Shown in pieces: positions 1 through 8,134 of a stretch of 33,077 nucleotides of DNA. Numbering within the stretch: position 1 is the stretch's first letter; each line of letters starts with the position of its first letter. The position numbers were made by a program, and so were the translations under genes. The notes beneath the pieces were generated by a model that did no database searches, was not told the origin of the DNA, and worked only from the letters and a program-made list of their open reading frames with translations. The DNA comes from Acidobacteriota bacterium (GTDB taxonomy: Bacteria; Acidobacteriota; Terriglobia; Bryobacterales; Bryobacteraceae): NCBI GenBank assembly GCA_016871155.1, contig VFZO01000040.1, forward strand, positions 1-33,077, in the 5' to 3' direction.

Positions 1-2047
1 CTTCCACGCGGTGCAACAACTCCGGCAGCCGCTTCTTCAACTCGCTAACTGGAATGCTGTAGGCCTTCGACATCTCCTTCTTCTCCGCAGCGGTGGCGTG
101 CGGAAGTTTGGCGAGATCGACCATCAAATGTTCGCGCTTGGGCAGGAACTCGTGCAGGGGCGGGTCCAGGGTACGGATGACGACCGGATAGCCCTTCATC
201 GCCTTGAACAGACCGGCGAAGTCGGAGCGCTGCATGGGCAGCAGCTTCTTGAGCGCGGCTGTGCGGCTCTTCACGTCCTTGGCCAGAATCATGGCCTGCA
301 CGAACGGCAGGCGATCCTCCGCGAAGAACATGTGTTCGGTGCGGCACAACCCAATACCCTCGGCGCCGAAGCGGCGGGCTGCCAGGGCATCGCGCGGAAT
401 ATCGGCGTTCGCGCGAACGCCGAAGTTGCCGCGGAACTCGTCGGCCCACCCCATGAACTTGGCCAGTACACCGGACTTGGTGTCGGGCTCACTCGTCTTG
501 GCCTGGCCCAGGTAGACTTTGGCCGTGGTTCCGTCGATCGAGAGCCAATCGCCTTCCTTCACCGTGACGGTTTTGCCGCCGGAGGTGATTGTGCACTTTC
601 GCCCTTTTTCGTCGATCGAGATTTCGCCCGCACCGACGATGCACGGCCGGCCCATGCCGCGCGCCACTACCGCGGCGTGGGAGGACTTGCCGCCGATGGC
701 CGTTAGAATTCCCTTGGCCGCATCCATGCCGGCGATATCGTCCGGCGTTGTTTCCTTGCGCACCAACAAGGCCGGGGATTTCTTCGCCATTTCCACGGCT
801 TCCTCCGCCGAGAAGGCCACGCGGCCCACGGCGGCGCCCGGCGACGCCGCGATGCCGGTGGTAAGCAACTGCAGCGACTTGAGTGAAGCAGCGTCGAACA
901 CCGGGTGCAGGAGTTGATCCAACTGCGCCGGCGCCACGCGCATCACCGCTTCCTTTTTGGTGATGAGGCCTTCCTCGCACATGTCGACAGCGACCTTCAC
1001 GGCAGCGGGCCCCGTGCGCTTACCGTTGCGAGTCTGCAGCATGTAAAGCACGTTGTCCTCGACAGTGAACTCGAAGTCCTGCATGTCCTTGTAGTGCCGC
1101 TCCAGCATCTGTGTGGTGTCGAACAACTGCTGGAACACGCTGGGCATGATCTTCTTCAGATCCATGATCGGCTCTGGCGTCCGGATACCGGCTACCACGT
1201 CTTCGCCCTGCGCGTTCACCAGGAACTCGCCGTAGAAGATCTTGTCGCCGTTGCCGGGGTCGCGCGTGAAGCCGACGCCTGTGGCGGAGGTGTTGCCCAT
1301 GTTGCCGAACACCATCGCCTGGATGTTGGCCGCGGTGCCGATGGAATCCGGAATCTTTTCCATCTTCCGGTAGTAGGCTGCCTTGTCGTTCCACCAGGAG
1401 CGGAAAACGGCGTTGCGTGCGAGCGTCAATTGCACCTTGGCATCCTGCGGGAAGGGCTTGCCGGTTTCCTTTACGTAGATCTTCTTGTAGTCCTCGACGA
1501 TGGCCTTCAGATCGGCGGCGGTGAGATCAGTGTCGAGCTTAATCTTCATCTTCGCCTTGCGCGCGTCGAACACATGGTCGAACTTCTCCATGTGGATATC
1601 CATGGCGACTTCGCCGAACATCTGCAGAAAGCGGCGATAGCAGTCATAGGCAAACCACTCGTTGCCGGTCTTCTGCGTCAGACCCACCACGGTCTCGTCG
1701 TTCATGCCGAGATTCAAGATGGTGTTCATCATGCCGGGCATGGAGAACCGCGCGCCCGAGCGAACGCTCAGCAGCAACGGATTCTTCGGGTCGCCCAGTT
1801 TCTTGCCAAAGGTCTTTTCGAGCTTGGCGAGCGCTTTGTCGACCTGCTCCTCAATCTCCTCGGGAACGTGTTGATTGTTCTCAAAGTAGATGTTGCAGAC
1901 TTCGGTGGAAACGGTGAATCCCGGAGGCACGGGCACGCCGGCGGTGGTCATCTCCGCCAGTCCGGCGCCTTTGCCGCCCAGAATCTCCTTCATCTTTCCG
2001 TTTCCGTCGGCTTTTCCGCCGCCGAAGCTGTACACGTATTTCTTCAT
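1..2047 (-). CDS. ppdK: Pyruvate, phosphate dikinase (C-terminus cut by window edge)
   Basis: Interconverts pyruvate + ATP + Pi and PEP + AMP + PPi in the cytoplasm. About 682 codons are visible of a family usually near 880-910 residues, so the rest of the PEP/pyruvate barrel, including the C-terminal catalytic Cys, lies outside. The reading frame is open to the edge. Visible parts are the N-terminal nucleotide-binding domain (RSGARFSMPGMM around residues 96-106), the swivelling phospho-His domain with GGKSSHAAVVARGMGRPC (His457 as phospho-carrier), and the start of the barrel (GIGLCRTEHMFF near 567). The usual regulatory Thr two residues before the His is Ser455 here. The ATG at 2047 has an AGGAG seven bases upstream and follows the glyS stop by 28 bp, so it is probably the last visible gene of the recO-glyQ-glyS operon. 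Family assignment is firm. Confidence 0.95.
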   Translation of the reverse strand, partial: MKKYVYSFGGGKADGNGKMKEILGGKGAGLAEMTTAGVPVPPGFTVSTEVCNIYFENNQHVPEEIEEQVDKALAKLEKTFGKKLGDPKNPLLLSVRSGARFSMPGMMNTILNLGMNDETVVGLTQKTGNEWFAYDCYRRFLQMFGEVAMDIHMEKFDHVFDARKAKMKIKLDTDLTAADLKAIVEDYKKIYVKETGKPFPQDAKVQLTLARNAVFRSWWNDKAAYYRKMEKIPDSIGTAANIQAMVFGNMGNTSATGVGFTRDPGNGDKIFYGEFLVNAQGEDVVAGIRTPEPIMDLKKIMPSVFQQLFDTTQMLERHYKDMQDFEFTVEDNVLYMLQTRNGKRTGPAAVKVAVDMCEEGLITKKEAVMRVAPAQLDQLLHPVFDAASLKSLQLLTTGIAASPGAAVGRVAFSAEEAVEMAKKSPALLVRKETTPDDIAGMDAAKGILTAIGGKSSHAAVVARGMGRPCIVGAGEISIDEKGRKCTITSGGKTVTVKEGDWLSIDGTTAKVYLGQAKTSEPDTKSGVLAKFMGWADEFRGNFGVRANADIPRDALAARRFGAEGIGLCRTEHMFFAEDRLPFVQAMILAKDVKSRTAALKKLLPMQRSDFAGLFKAMKGYPVVIRTLDPPLHEFLPKREHLMVDLAKLPHATAAEKKEMSKAYSIPVSELKKRLPELLHRVE

Positions 2048-2075
2048 CCAAATGCTCCTGTTCAGGTAGTTGAAA

Positions 2076-4016
2076 CTAGCTTGTGACGATCTCCGAGAAA
2101 TCGGCGATCGAAGAGAACTTCGCTTCGAGATCGCGCAGAAACCGGTACCGGTTTTCGCGGACCTTCTCGTCCGGGTCATTGACCAGGACTTTTTCGAAAA
2201 ACTTGTCGACGTGAGGACGCAGCGCGGCAATGGCCGCCAGGCGCTCGGCATAGCCGCCGGTGCGTTCCGCGGCTTGCTGGGCCGCGGCGGCCAGGGTCTG
2301 CTCCGGTTCGGTAAACAGCGCGACGTCCATCGCGCCTTCGCCGGCGCGACCGCCTTGCGTCACGATGTTTTTGATGCGCTTGAATGCGGCGGCCAGGGGT
2401 TCGAAATTCTCGGTGGGCCGGACGGCTTTGACGGCTTCCAGCCGCGCCTGCGTGTCCCGAAGATCGGCAAAGCCGGCCGCCAGGACGGCATTCACTTCGT
2501 CGTAGGCGAACCCGCGCACTTCGCGGAAGTAGTACTCGATGCGCTCACGGAAGAAGGCGGCAAGATTCTCGTCGCCCCCGGTCAAGCCGGGCAAGGCAAC
2601 CTGCAATGAACCCTCCGCGAGGACTTTCACCACGCCTTGTGCCGCGCGGCGAAGCGCAAAAGGATCTTTGGAGCCGCTGGGAATCATGCCGACTCCAAAG
2701 CAGGAGCGCAGTGTATCGATCTTGTCGGCGACGCTCAGGGCCTGGCCGGCCGGCGTAGAAGGAATCGAATCCTCCATCGACAGCGGCTTGTAGTGTTCGT
2801 AGATCGCCTTCGCGACGGCCTCGCTTGCACCCTGGGTCTTGGCGTAAAGTCCGCCGACGATGCCCTGCAGGTCGGTAAACTCTTTCACCATCTCCGTCGT
2901 CAGGTCGGTCTTGCAGAGACGAGCCGCGGCCGCGGCGTCCTCGCCACCGAGTTCGCGGGCCAGCGCTACAAGACGATCCGTCTTTTCCAAATAGTTGCCG
3001 ACCTTGGCCTGAAACGTGACATGCGAAAGATCGTCCATGCGATCAGCCAAAGGCTTCTTCTGGTCGACATCGTAGAAGAACCGGGCGTCGTTGAAGCGGG
3101 CGCGTAGCACGCGCTCGTTGCCGTTGACGACGTGTCCTTCGGGATCGGAGGGAATGTTCATGATCGCGATGAAGTTCGGTGCCAAACTGCCATGCGCGTT
3201 TTCCACCGAGAAGTACTTCTGGTGATGCCGCATCACGGTCACCAGCACCTCGGAAGGAAGTGTTAGGTAGGAAGCATCGAACCCGCCCAAGATTGCCGTC
3301 GGATACTCGGTGATGTAGGTGAGCACCTCGAGCAGCTTGGCATCGCCCTTTGCTTTGAGCCCCTTGGCCGCTGCGACCGCTGCGACTTCGGCCTCAATCT
3401 TCGCCCGCCGCTGCGCGGCTCTAACGATGACGAAGTTCTGTTCGAGTACCGCTTCGTAATTCTCTACCGTGACAGCGAGAGGACCGCGCACACCCAGACG
3501 GCGATGTCCGTATGTGACGCTGCCGGATGTCACGCCGGCGCAATCGAACTTCACGACCTCGGAACCGAGCAGCGCCACAATCCAGCGAATAGGCCGGATG
3601 AAACGTGGGCCGCCCAGCGACGGCCAGTACATCGTCTTCGGCCACGGGATTGAAGTAATGAGCCCGGGTAGCGTCTCTGCCAGAACTTCGCCCATCGCTC
3701 GTCCCGGAGTTTTTTTGACGAAGCTCCAGTACTTGCCTTTCGGCGTTTCGGTGATCGCGAGAACTTCCAACTTCACGCCTTGCTTGGCGCAGAAGCCTTC
3801 CAGCGGCTTCCCGCTTACGGAAGCCGGCGGACCGGTAACCAGTTCTTCCTTGTCCGCGGTGCGCGCTTCGAGCGACGCACGCAGCATCAGGCGGCGGCCG
3901 GTGCCGTCGACGCTCACATTGGCGCCGTCAAACTTGTCGCGCAAGTGGCCGAGTGCGGACGGAATCATCCAGTCCGGAATCTCCTCGCAGCCGATCTCAA
4001 GAAGAAAAGGAAGCAT
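2076..4016 (-). CDS. glyS: Glycine-tRNA ligase beta subunit
   Basis: Beta subunit of the bacterial alpha2/beta2 glycyl-tRNA synthetase, needed for tRNA-Gly recognition and charging. The product is 646 aa, somewhat shorter than the roughly 690 aa of E. coli. The N-terminus LPFLLEIGCEEIPD and the central block around LPSEVLVTVMRHHQKYFSV are typical of the family. The C-terminus (KVRENRYRFLRDLEAKFSSIADFS) matches the DALR-type anticodon-binding end. I chose ATG at 4016 because the family N-terminus begins there; its A is shared with the TGA stop of glyQ (TGATG), indicating translational coupling. A longer in-frame start at 4160 would lie inside glyQ and adds only low-complexity shadow sequence. 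Confidence 0.95.
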   Translation of the reverse strand: MLPFLLEIGCEEIPDWMIPSALGHLRDKFDGANVSVDGTGRRLMLRASLEARTADKEELVTGPPASVSGKPLEGFCAKQGVKLEVLAITETPKGKYWSFVKKTPGRAMGEVLAETLPGLITSIPWPKTMYWPSLGGPRFIRPIRWIVALLGSEVVKFDCAGVTSGSVTYGHRRLGVRGPLAVTVENYEAVLEQNFVIVRAAQRRAKIEAEVAAVAAAKGLKAKGDAKLLEVLTYITEYPTAILGGFDASYLTLPSEVLVTVMRHHQKYFSVENAHGSLAPNFIAIMNIPSDPEGHVVNGNERVLRARFNDARFFYDVDQKKPLADRMDDLSHVTFQAKVGNYLEKTDRLVALARELGGEDAAAAARLCKTDLTTEMVKEFTDLQGIVGGLYAKTQGASEAVAKAIYEHYKPLSMEDSIPSTPAGQALSVADKIDTLRSCFGVGMIPSGSKDPFALRRAAQGVVKVLAEGSLQVALPGLTGGDENLAAFFRERIEYYFREVRGFAYDEVNAVLAAGFADLRDTQARLEAVKAVRPTENFEPLAAAFKRIKNIVTQGGRAGEGAMDVALFTEPEQTLAAAAQQAAERTGGYAERLAAIAALRPHVDKFFEKVLVNDPDEKVRENRYRFLRDLEAKFSSIADFSEIVTS

Positions 4017-4915
4017 CACGCCACCGCCCGGTACTTCTCTTGATCCAGAAACGCCTGCGCCACACCGACGGCCAGTTTTCGCACGCGGGCGATGACGCCG
4101 ACGCGCTCGGTCACCGAAATCGCGCCGCGGGCGTCGAGGAGATTGAAGAGGTTCGAACACTTCAACACGTTGTCGTAAGCGGAGAGCAGAGGAAACCGGC
4201 GCTTCGCCGCATCTTCCAAACCCTCGACGCGATAGCCGTCGATCAGGCCTTGCGCCTCGGCTTCATACTCGCCCAGCAGCCGCCAAAGGCGATCAACAGA
4301 CGCCATTTCGAAGTTATAGACCGATTGCTGCAACTCATCGAAATACCGCACGTCGCGGTACTTGAAGCCGGGTGCCCAGGTGATGTCGTACACGCTCTCC
4401 ACACCTTGCAGGAAGGCGACAATACGTTCGAGTCCGTAGGTAATTTCGGCCGGGACGTGATCCAGGTCGACACCGCCGCATTGCTGGAAATACGTGAACT
4501 GGGTGATCTCCATGCCGTCGAGCATCACCTGCCATCCAATGCCCCAGGCCCCCAGAGTCGGCGACTCCCAGTTATCCTCTTCGAGCTTGAGGTCGTGCTT
4601 GGAGAGATCGATGCCGATCGCCTCAAGTGATCCCATATAAAGGTCCAGCACTTCGGCCGGCGTAGGCTTCAAGATTACCTGCAACTGCTGATGCTTGTAC
4701 AAACGGTTGGGATTGTCACCGTAGCGGCCGTCGGCCGGCCGACGGCTGGGCTGCACATAGGCAACGTTGTATTTTTGAGGGCCCAGCACGCGCAGAAATG
4801 TGGACGGCGCCATGGTTCCAGCGCCCACTTCGGTATCGTAGGGCTCCTCAATGATGCAGCCGCGATCCGCCCAATACTTCTTCAGCTTAAAAATTGTTTC
4901 CTGAAACGTGTCCAT
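4016..4915 (-). CDS. glyQ: Glycine-tRNA ligase alpha subunit
   Basis: Class II catalytic subunit that forms glycyl-adenylate. At 299 aa it is close to the usual length of about 300. Typical blocks are visible: the N-terminal [17 protein letters not shown], then [18 protein letters not shown], the [19 protein letters not shown] motif-2 region, and [12 protein letters not shown]. The ATG at 4915 is chosen because the conserved N-terminus starts there; upstream in-frame codons back to 4984 run into recO. It lies 13 bp after recO and overlaps glyS by one base. No good Shine-Dalgarno is seen before this ATG. Confidence 0.96.
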   Translation of the reverse strand: MDTFQETIFKLKKYWADRGCIIEEPYDTEVGAGTMAPSTFLRVLGPQKYNVAYVQPSRRPADGRYGDNPNRLYKHQQLQVILKPTPAEVLDLYMGSLEAIGIDLSKHDLKLEEDNWESPTLGAWGIGWQVMLDGMEITQFTYFQQCGGVDLDHVPAEITYGLERIVAFLQGVESVYDITWAPGFKYRDVRYFDELQQSVYNFEMASVDRLWRLLGEYEAEAQGLIDGYRVEGLEDAAKRRFPLLSAYDNVLKCSNLFNLLDARGAISVTERVGVIARVRKLAVGVAQAFLDQEKYRAVA

Positions 4916-4928
4916 TTGGGATTGAGAA

Positions 4929-5570
4929 CTACAGCGTCTCCAGCACGCGGGCCGTGTGCAAACGGCGCTCCACGTGCCCTTCAATGACGTTGACCAACGC
5001 TCGCCGCAGATCGCGCGCCGTCTCGCGCGTCCACTCTCTAGGTTGCAGGTTGCCGATCGGCGTTGTTAGCATCTCTTTGGCAATTTCGCGGGACTCCTCG
5101 CTGACACGCAGGCTGGGCAGGAAGCCCGACAGCCGGACCGACCACAGGCTGAAGTAGAGGACGGACAGCCAGGGTCCCTGCGCCATCCCGGCGCGAAGCT
5201 GATCCAGCACGGCGCTGAGTAATCGGAAGAATTTTTCGTTGGGTTCGTGCGGCGGCAGCAAGTGTTCACTCAGTTCGGCGAAATAATCGAGCGCCACGCC
5301 GGAGGGATAATCGCTGGCTAAGTTGAATTGGCTTGTGATGAGATCGCAGCTATTCAACCGGACCAGTTCTACGTTCTCCCGCTCGGTATAATGCATCCGA
5401 ATCTGGGAGAGCCGTTCCAGTCCAGAGCCGAAGGAATTCTTCAGCCGCCTTGCGCCTCGCGCCACCCCTCGCAACTTTCCCTGATCGCGCGTGTAGAAAC
5501 TGACAATCAGGTCCGCTTCCCGGAACGGGTAGCATCGGAGAGTGAACGCTTCGCTGACCTTGGACGGCAA
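4929..5570 (-). CDS. recO: DNA repair protein RecO
   Basis: RecO is a recombination mediator: it binds SSB and RecR and helps load RecA at gaps. The 213-aa product has the OB-fold start ([37 protein letters not shown] in two blocks) and the helical C-terminal half ([22 protein letters not shown]). It is on the short side, and the CxxC...CxxC zinc site found in many RecO proteins is absent: after SGFLPSL there are no cysteines. The best start is TTG at 5570, preceded by GAGG four bases upstream; no ATG fits the conserved N-terminus. First gene of a likely recO-glyQ-glyS-ppdK operon. A weak -10-like TATGGT lies upstream in the 63-bp divergent spacer. Confidence 0.88.
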   Translation of the reverse strand: MPSKVSEAFTLRCYPFREADLIVSFYTRDQGKLRGVARGARRLKNSFGSGLERLSQIRMHYTERENVELVRLNSCDLITSQFNLASDYPSGVALDYFAELSEHLLPPHEPNEKFFRLLSAVLDQLRAGMAQGPWLSVLYFSLWSVRLSGFLPSLRVSEESREIAKEMLTTPIGNLQPREWTRETARDLRRALVNVIEGHVERRLHTARVLETL

Positions 5571-5633
5571 TGGACCTCAGTCCTGAAACGACGTAGAACT
5601 TCTAGGCTACCATAGCCCTTTGTCCCTACTTTC

Positions 5634-6095
5634 ATGCCGAAACTCTACGATCTATTCCGGGAACGTGTCGCCGCCGGGGCTCCCATGGGCCTCTACGACA
5701 CCCTGGGAATCAAACTCGAACATCTCGCGCCCGGCGAAGTGACCGTGTCCATGGAAGTGCACGAAGGGCTGCACAACTTCCAGGGGACCATGCACGGCGG
5801 CGTTTACTGCGACGTAGCCGACCTGGCCATGGGAGTGGCGTTCTTCTGCTCCCTCGAAGAAGGCGAGGCCATGACGACGCTCGAGTTAAAGATCAACTAC
5901 CTGCGTCCCGTGTCCGAGGGCCGGATCGCCGCTTCCGCAAAGGTCGTCAACAAAGGGCAAACAACGGGCTTGGTCGAGTGCGACATTCGCGACGAACAAG
6001 GCCGTCTGCTGGCTCGCAGTTCCTCCACCTGCTACATTTTCCGCGGAGCGAAGGCCGAGGCGTCGATCCAAAAAATGTCCGGCTGGATCAAATAG
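5634..6095 (+). CDS. PaaI-type hotdog-fold thioesterase
   Basis: A 153-aa single hotdog domain. The family signature MHGGVYCDVADLAMGVAF (about residues 54-71) holds the HGG turn and an acidic residue expected at the thioesterase site. The strand ELKINYLRPVSEGRIAASAKVVNKG is typical of PaaI/YdiI-like acyl-CoA thioesterases. The substrate cannot be told from sequence. The stop TAG ends at 6095 and the next ATG begins at 6096, with no gap, so co-expression with the two downstream membrane/spermidine-synthase fusions is very likely. No clear Shine-Dalgarno precedes the ATG, which is 63 bp from the divergent recO start. Confidence 0.85.
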   Translation: MPKLYDLFRERVAAGAPMGLYDTLGIKLEHLAPGEVTVSMEVHEGLHNFQGTMHGGVYCDVADLAMGVAFFCSLEEGEAMTTLELKINYLRPVSEGRIAASAKVVNKGQTTGLVECDIRDEQGRLLARSSSTCYIFRGAKAEASIQKMSGWIK

Positions 6096-8123
6096 ATGCC
6101 CCTTTTCGCCCTCACGATCCTAGTCTCCGCTTTCCTACTTTTCCAAGTTCAACCCATCATTAGCAAAGCCATTCTTCCCTGGTTCGGCGGCGCGGCCGGC
6201 GTTTGGAACACGTGCATGCTGTTTTTCCAGGCAATGCTGCTGGGCGGCTACACGTACGCGCACTGGCTGCAAGGGCAACCGGCGGCGCGCCAACGAAAAA
6301 CACACGCCTCGCTGCTGGCGGTCAGCCTGCTGATGCTGCCTATCCTGCCTTCGGCCTCCTGGAAACCGTCGGGCACCGAGGAACCCACCTGGCGAATCCT
6401 CGGGCTGCTCGCCTCGACTATCGGCCTGCCGTATTTCCTGCTCTCGACCACCAGCCCGCTCTTGCAGGCTTGGTATGTGCGCGCGAATAAAGCGGGGATT
6501 CCGTGGCGGCTTTTCGCTCTCTCCAACGCGGCCTCTCTGGGCGCATTGCTCACCTACCCGGTCCTGGTGGAACCGGTGCTCAGCGTTCCGCAGCAGGCCT
6601 GGATCTGGTCCGGAGCCTTCATTCTGTTCGCTGTGCTCGGGATTACCACGTCCTGGAAGTACGCCGCCGATCCTGAACCGCGGGCCGCCACGGAAGAAGG
6701 CGAAGCGCCGTCGTTGGGCCTGCGCCTGCTGTGGATTGGCCTGGCCGCTTGTGCCAGCATCTTATTGCTGGGAGTGACGACGTACATGGTGCAGGATGTG
6801 GCGTCGATTCCATTTCTTTGGATCGTGCCGCTGGCGATCTACCTGGTCACGTTCATACTGAGCTTCGAGACGTCGCGCGCATACTACCGCCCTGTATTTT
6901 TGGTCCTGCTAATTGCCGCGCTGTACGCAATGGCAAAAGTGTTGGACCACGACGCGGACGACTGGACGTTGACCGTCGCTCAAAACGTGTCGCTCTGCGC
7001 GGCCGTTCTATTCATCTGCTGCATGGTCTGCCACGGAGAGCTGGCTGGGCTGAAACCAGCGCCCAGGTACTTGACGGGCTACTACGTATCGCTGTCTGTG
7101 GGTGGCGCGGCCGGCGGACTGTTCGTAGGCCTGGTCGCGCCCCTGATATTCAACGCCTACTACGAACTGAACATCGGATTGTGGCTGTGCGCCGCACTGG
7201 CCACGATCGTCTTCGCGCGCAACAGTGCCGGCGATACCTTGGGGAAGGCCGCGCTGCTGGGGTTTCTGATAGGCCTGGGCGCCTACGGGGCGTGGATGGT
7301 CAAGATCAAGAAGGCGGAGCTCGGCAGTGTGGAATTGGCGGTCCGTAATTTCTACGGGCATCTGCACGTCAGCCGTTACGGGAACGACGGCGATCCCAGC
7401 GCCACGCGCCAACTCGTCCACGGGCAGATCAACCATGGCACCCAACTCCTGGACCCGGCGCGCCGCATGGAACCCGTCAGCTACTTCTGCAAGACCTCCG
7501 GAGCGGGCCGCGCGCTGTTGACGCGCGACGAAAAACCGATGAAGGTTGGCGTGCTCGGCCTGGGCTGCGGTGCGCTGCTGGGCTACGCGAAAGCGGGTGA
7601 CGAATACCGAATCTACGAGATCAACCCGCTGGTGTTTGAAATCGCCGATAGCCGTTTCAGCTTCACCCGGGAGACCCAGGCCAAGATCTACAGGGTGTTG
7701 GGGGACGCCCGGCTTTCGTTGGAGCGTGAGGAACCGCAGCGGTTCGACCGCCTGTTCATGGATGCCTTCTCCGGAGACTCTATTCCGGTGCATCTGGTCA
7801 CGCATGAGGCCTTCGACCTCTATTTCCGCCACCTGAAGCCGGACGGGATCGTCGTTGTGAACATCACAAACAGCTACCTGGATCTTTTGCCCGTGGTAAC
7901 CAAGGCGGCAGCGGCGTTCGGCAAAGTGGTGGTTGAGATCGAGGACACACCGTACGAAGGCGACGAGGAGTGCTACATTTCTCACTACGCGCTGGTGATG
8001 TCGCCGGAAAAACTCGCCGCCACGCCGGCACTTCTCAAGGACGCCGCGCAGCCGAAGCCGGACGAACATTTCCGCGAGTGGACAGACGCCTTTTCGAATC
8101 TGCTGGCCATCGTGAGAAGATAG
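6096..8123 (+). CDS. Membrane-spermidine-synthase fusion protein, copy 1
   Basis: A 675-aa protein. The first roughly 370 residues form about 12-13 hydrophobic segments, beginning ALTILVSAFLLFQVQPIISK. A charged soluble domain follows (about 385-675). The soluble part has a Rossmann SAM-binding pattern, GLGCGALLGY (near residue 488) and an acidic YEINPLV strand. It also has a spermidine-synthase-like region, MDAFSGDSIPVHLVTHEAFD, and HGQINHGTQ before the nucleotide loop. In databases this architecture is usually named fused MFS/spermidine synthase. True spermidine synthases have GGGDGG in the first motif; here it is degenerate, so the donor and acceptor are uncertain. The start is fixed by abutting the thioesterase stop. 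It is followed after 11 bp by a paralogue of the same architecture. Confidence 0.85.
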   Translation: MPLFALTILVSAFLLFQVQPIISKAILPWFGGAAGVWNTCMLFFQAMLLGGYTYAHWLQGQPAARQRKTHASLLAVSLLMLPILPSASWKPSGTEEPTWRILGLLASTIGLPYFLLSTTSPLLQAWYVRANKAGIPWRLFALSNAASLGALLTYPVLVEPVLSVPQQAWIWSGAFILFAVLGITTSWKYAADPEPRAATEEGEAPSLGLRLLWIGLAACASILLLGVTTYMVQDVASIPFLWIVPLAIYLVTFILSFETSRAYYRPVFLVLLIAALYAMAKVLDHDADDWTLTVAQNVSLCAAVLFICCMVCHGELAGLKPAPRYLTGYYVSLSVGGAAGGLFVGLVAPLIFNAYYELNIGLWLCAALATIVFARNSAGDTLGKAALLGFLIGLGAYGAWMVKIKKAELGSVELAVRNFYGHLHVSRYGNDGDPSATRQLVHGQINHGTQLLDPARRMEPVSYFCKTSGAGRALLTRDEKPMKVGVLGLGCGALLGYAKAGDEYRIYEINPLVFEIADSRFSFTRETQAKIYRVLGDARLSLEREEPQRFDRLFMDAFSGDSIPVHLVTHEAFDLYFRHLKPDGIVVVNITNSYLDLLPVVTKAAAAFGKVVVEIEDTPYEGDEECYISHYALVMSPEKLAATPALLKDAAQPKPDEHFREWTDAFSNLLAIVRR

Positions 8124-8134
8124 CGACACTCCGC

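Noticed and set aside
905..2086. 393-codon plus-strand frame over ppdK
   Set aside because: Antisense shadow of a clear PPDK; no start site or family pattern of its own.
7008..8129. 373-codon minus-strand frame over the first spermidine-synthase fusion
   Set aside because: GC-driven shadow opposite a conserved coding sequence.
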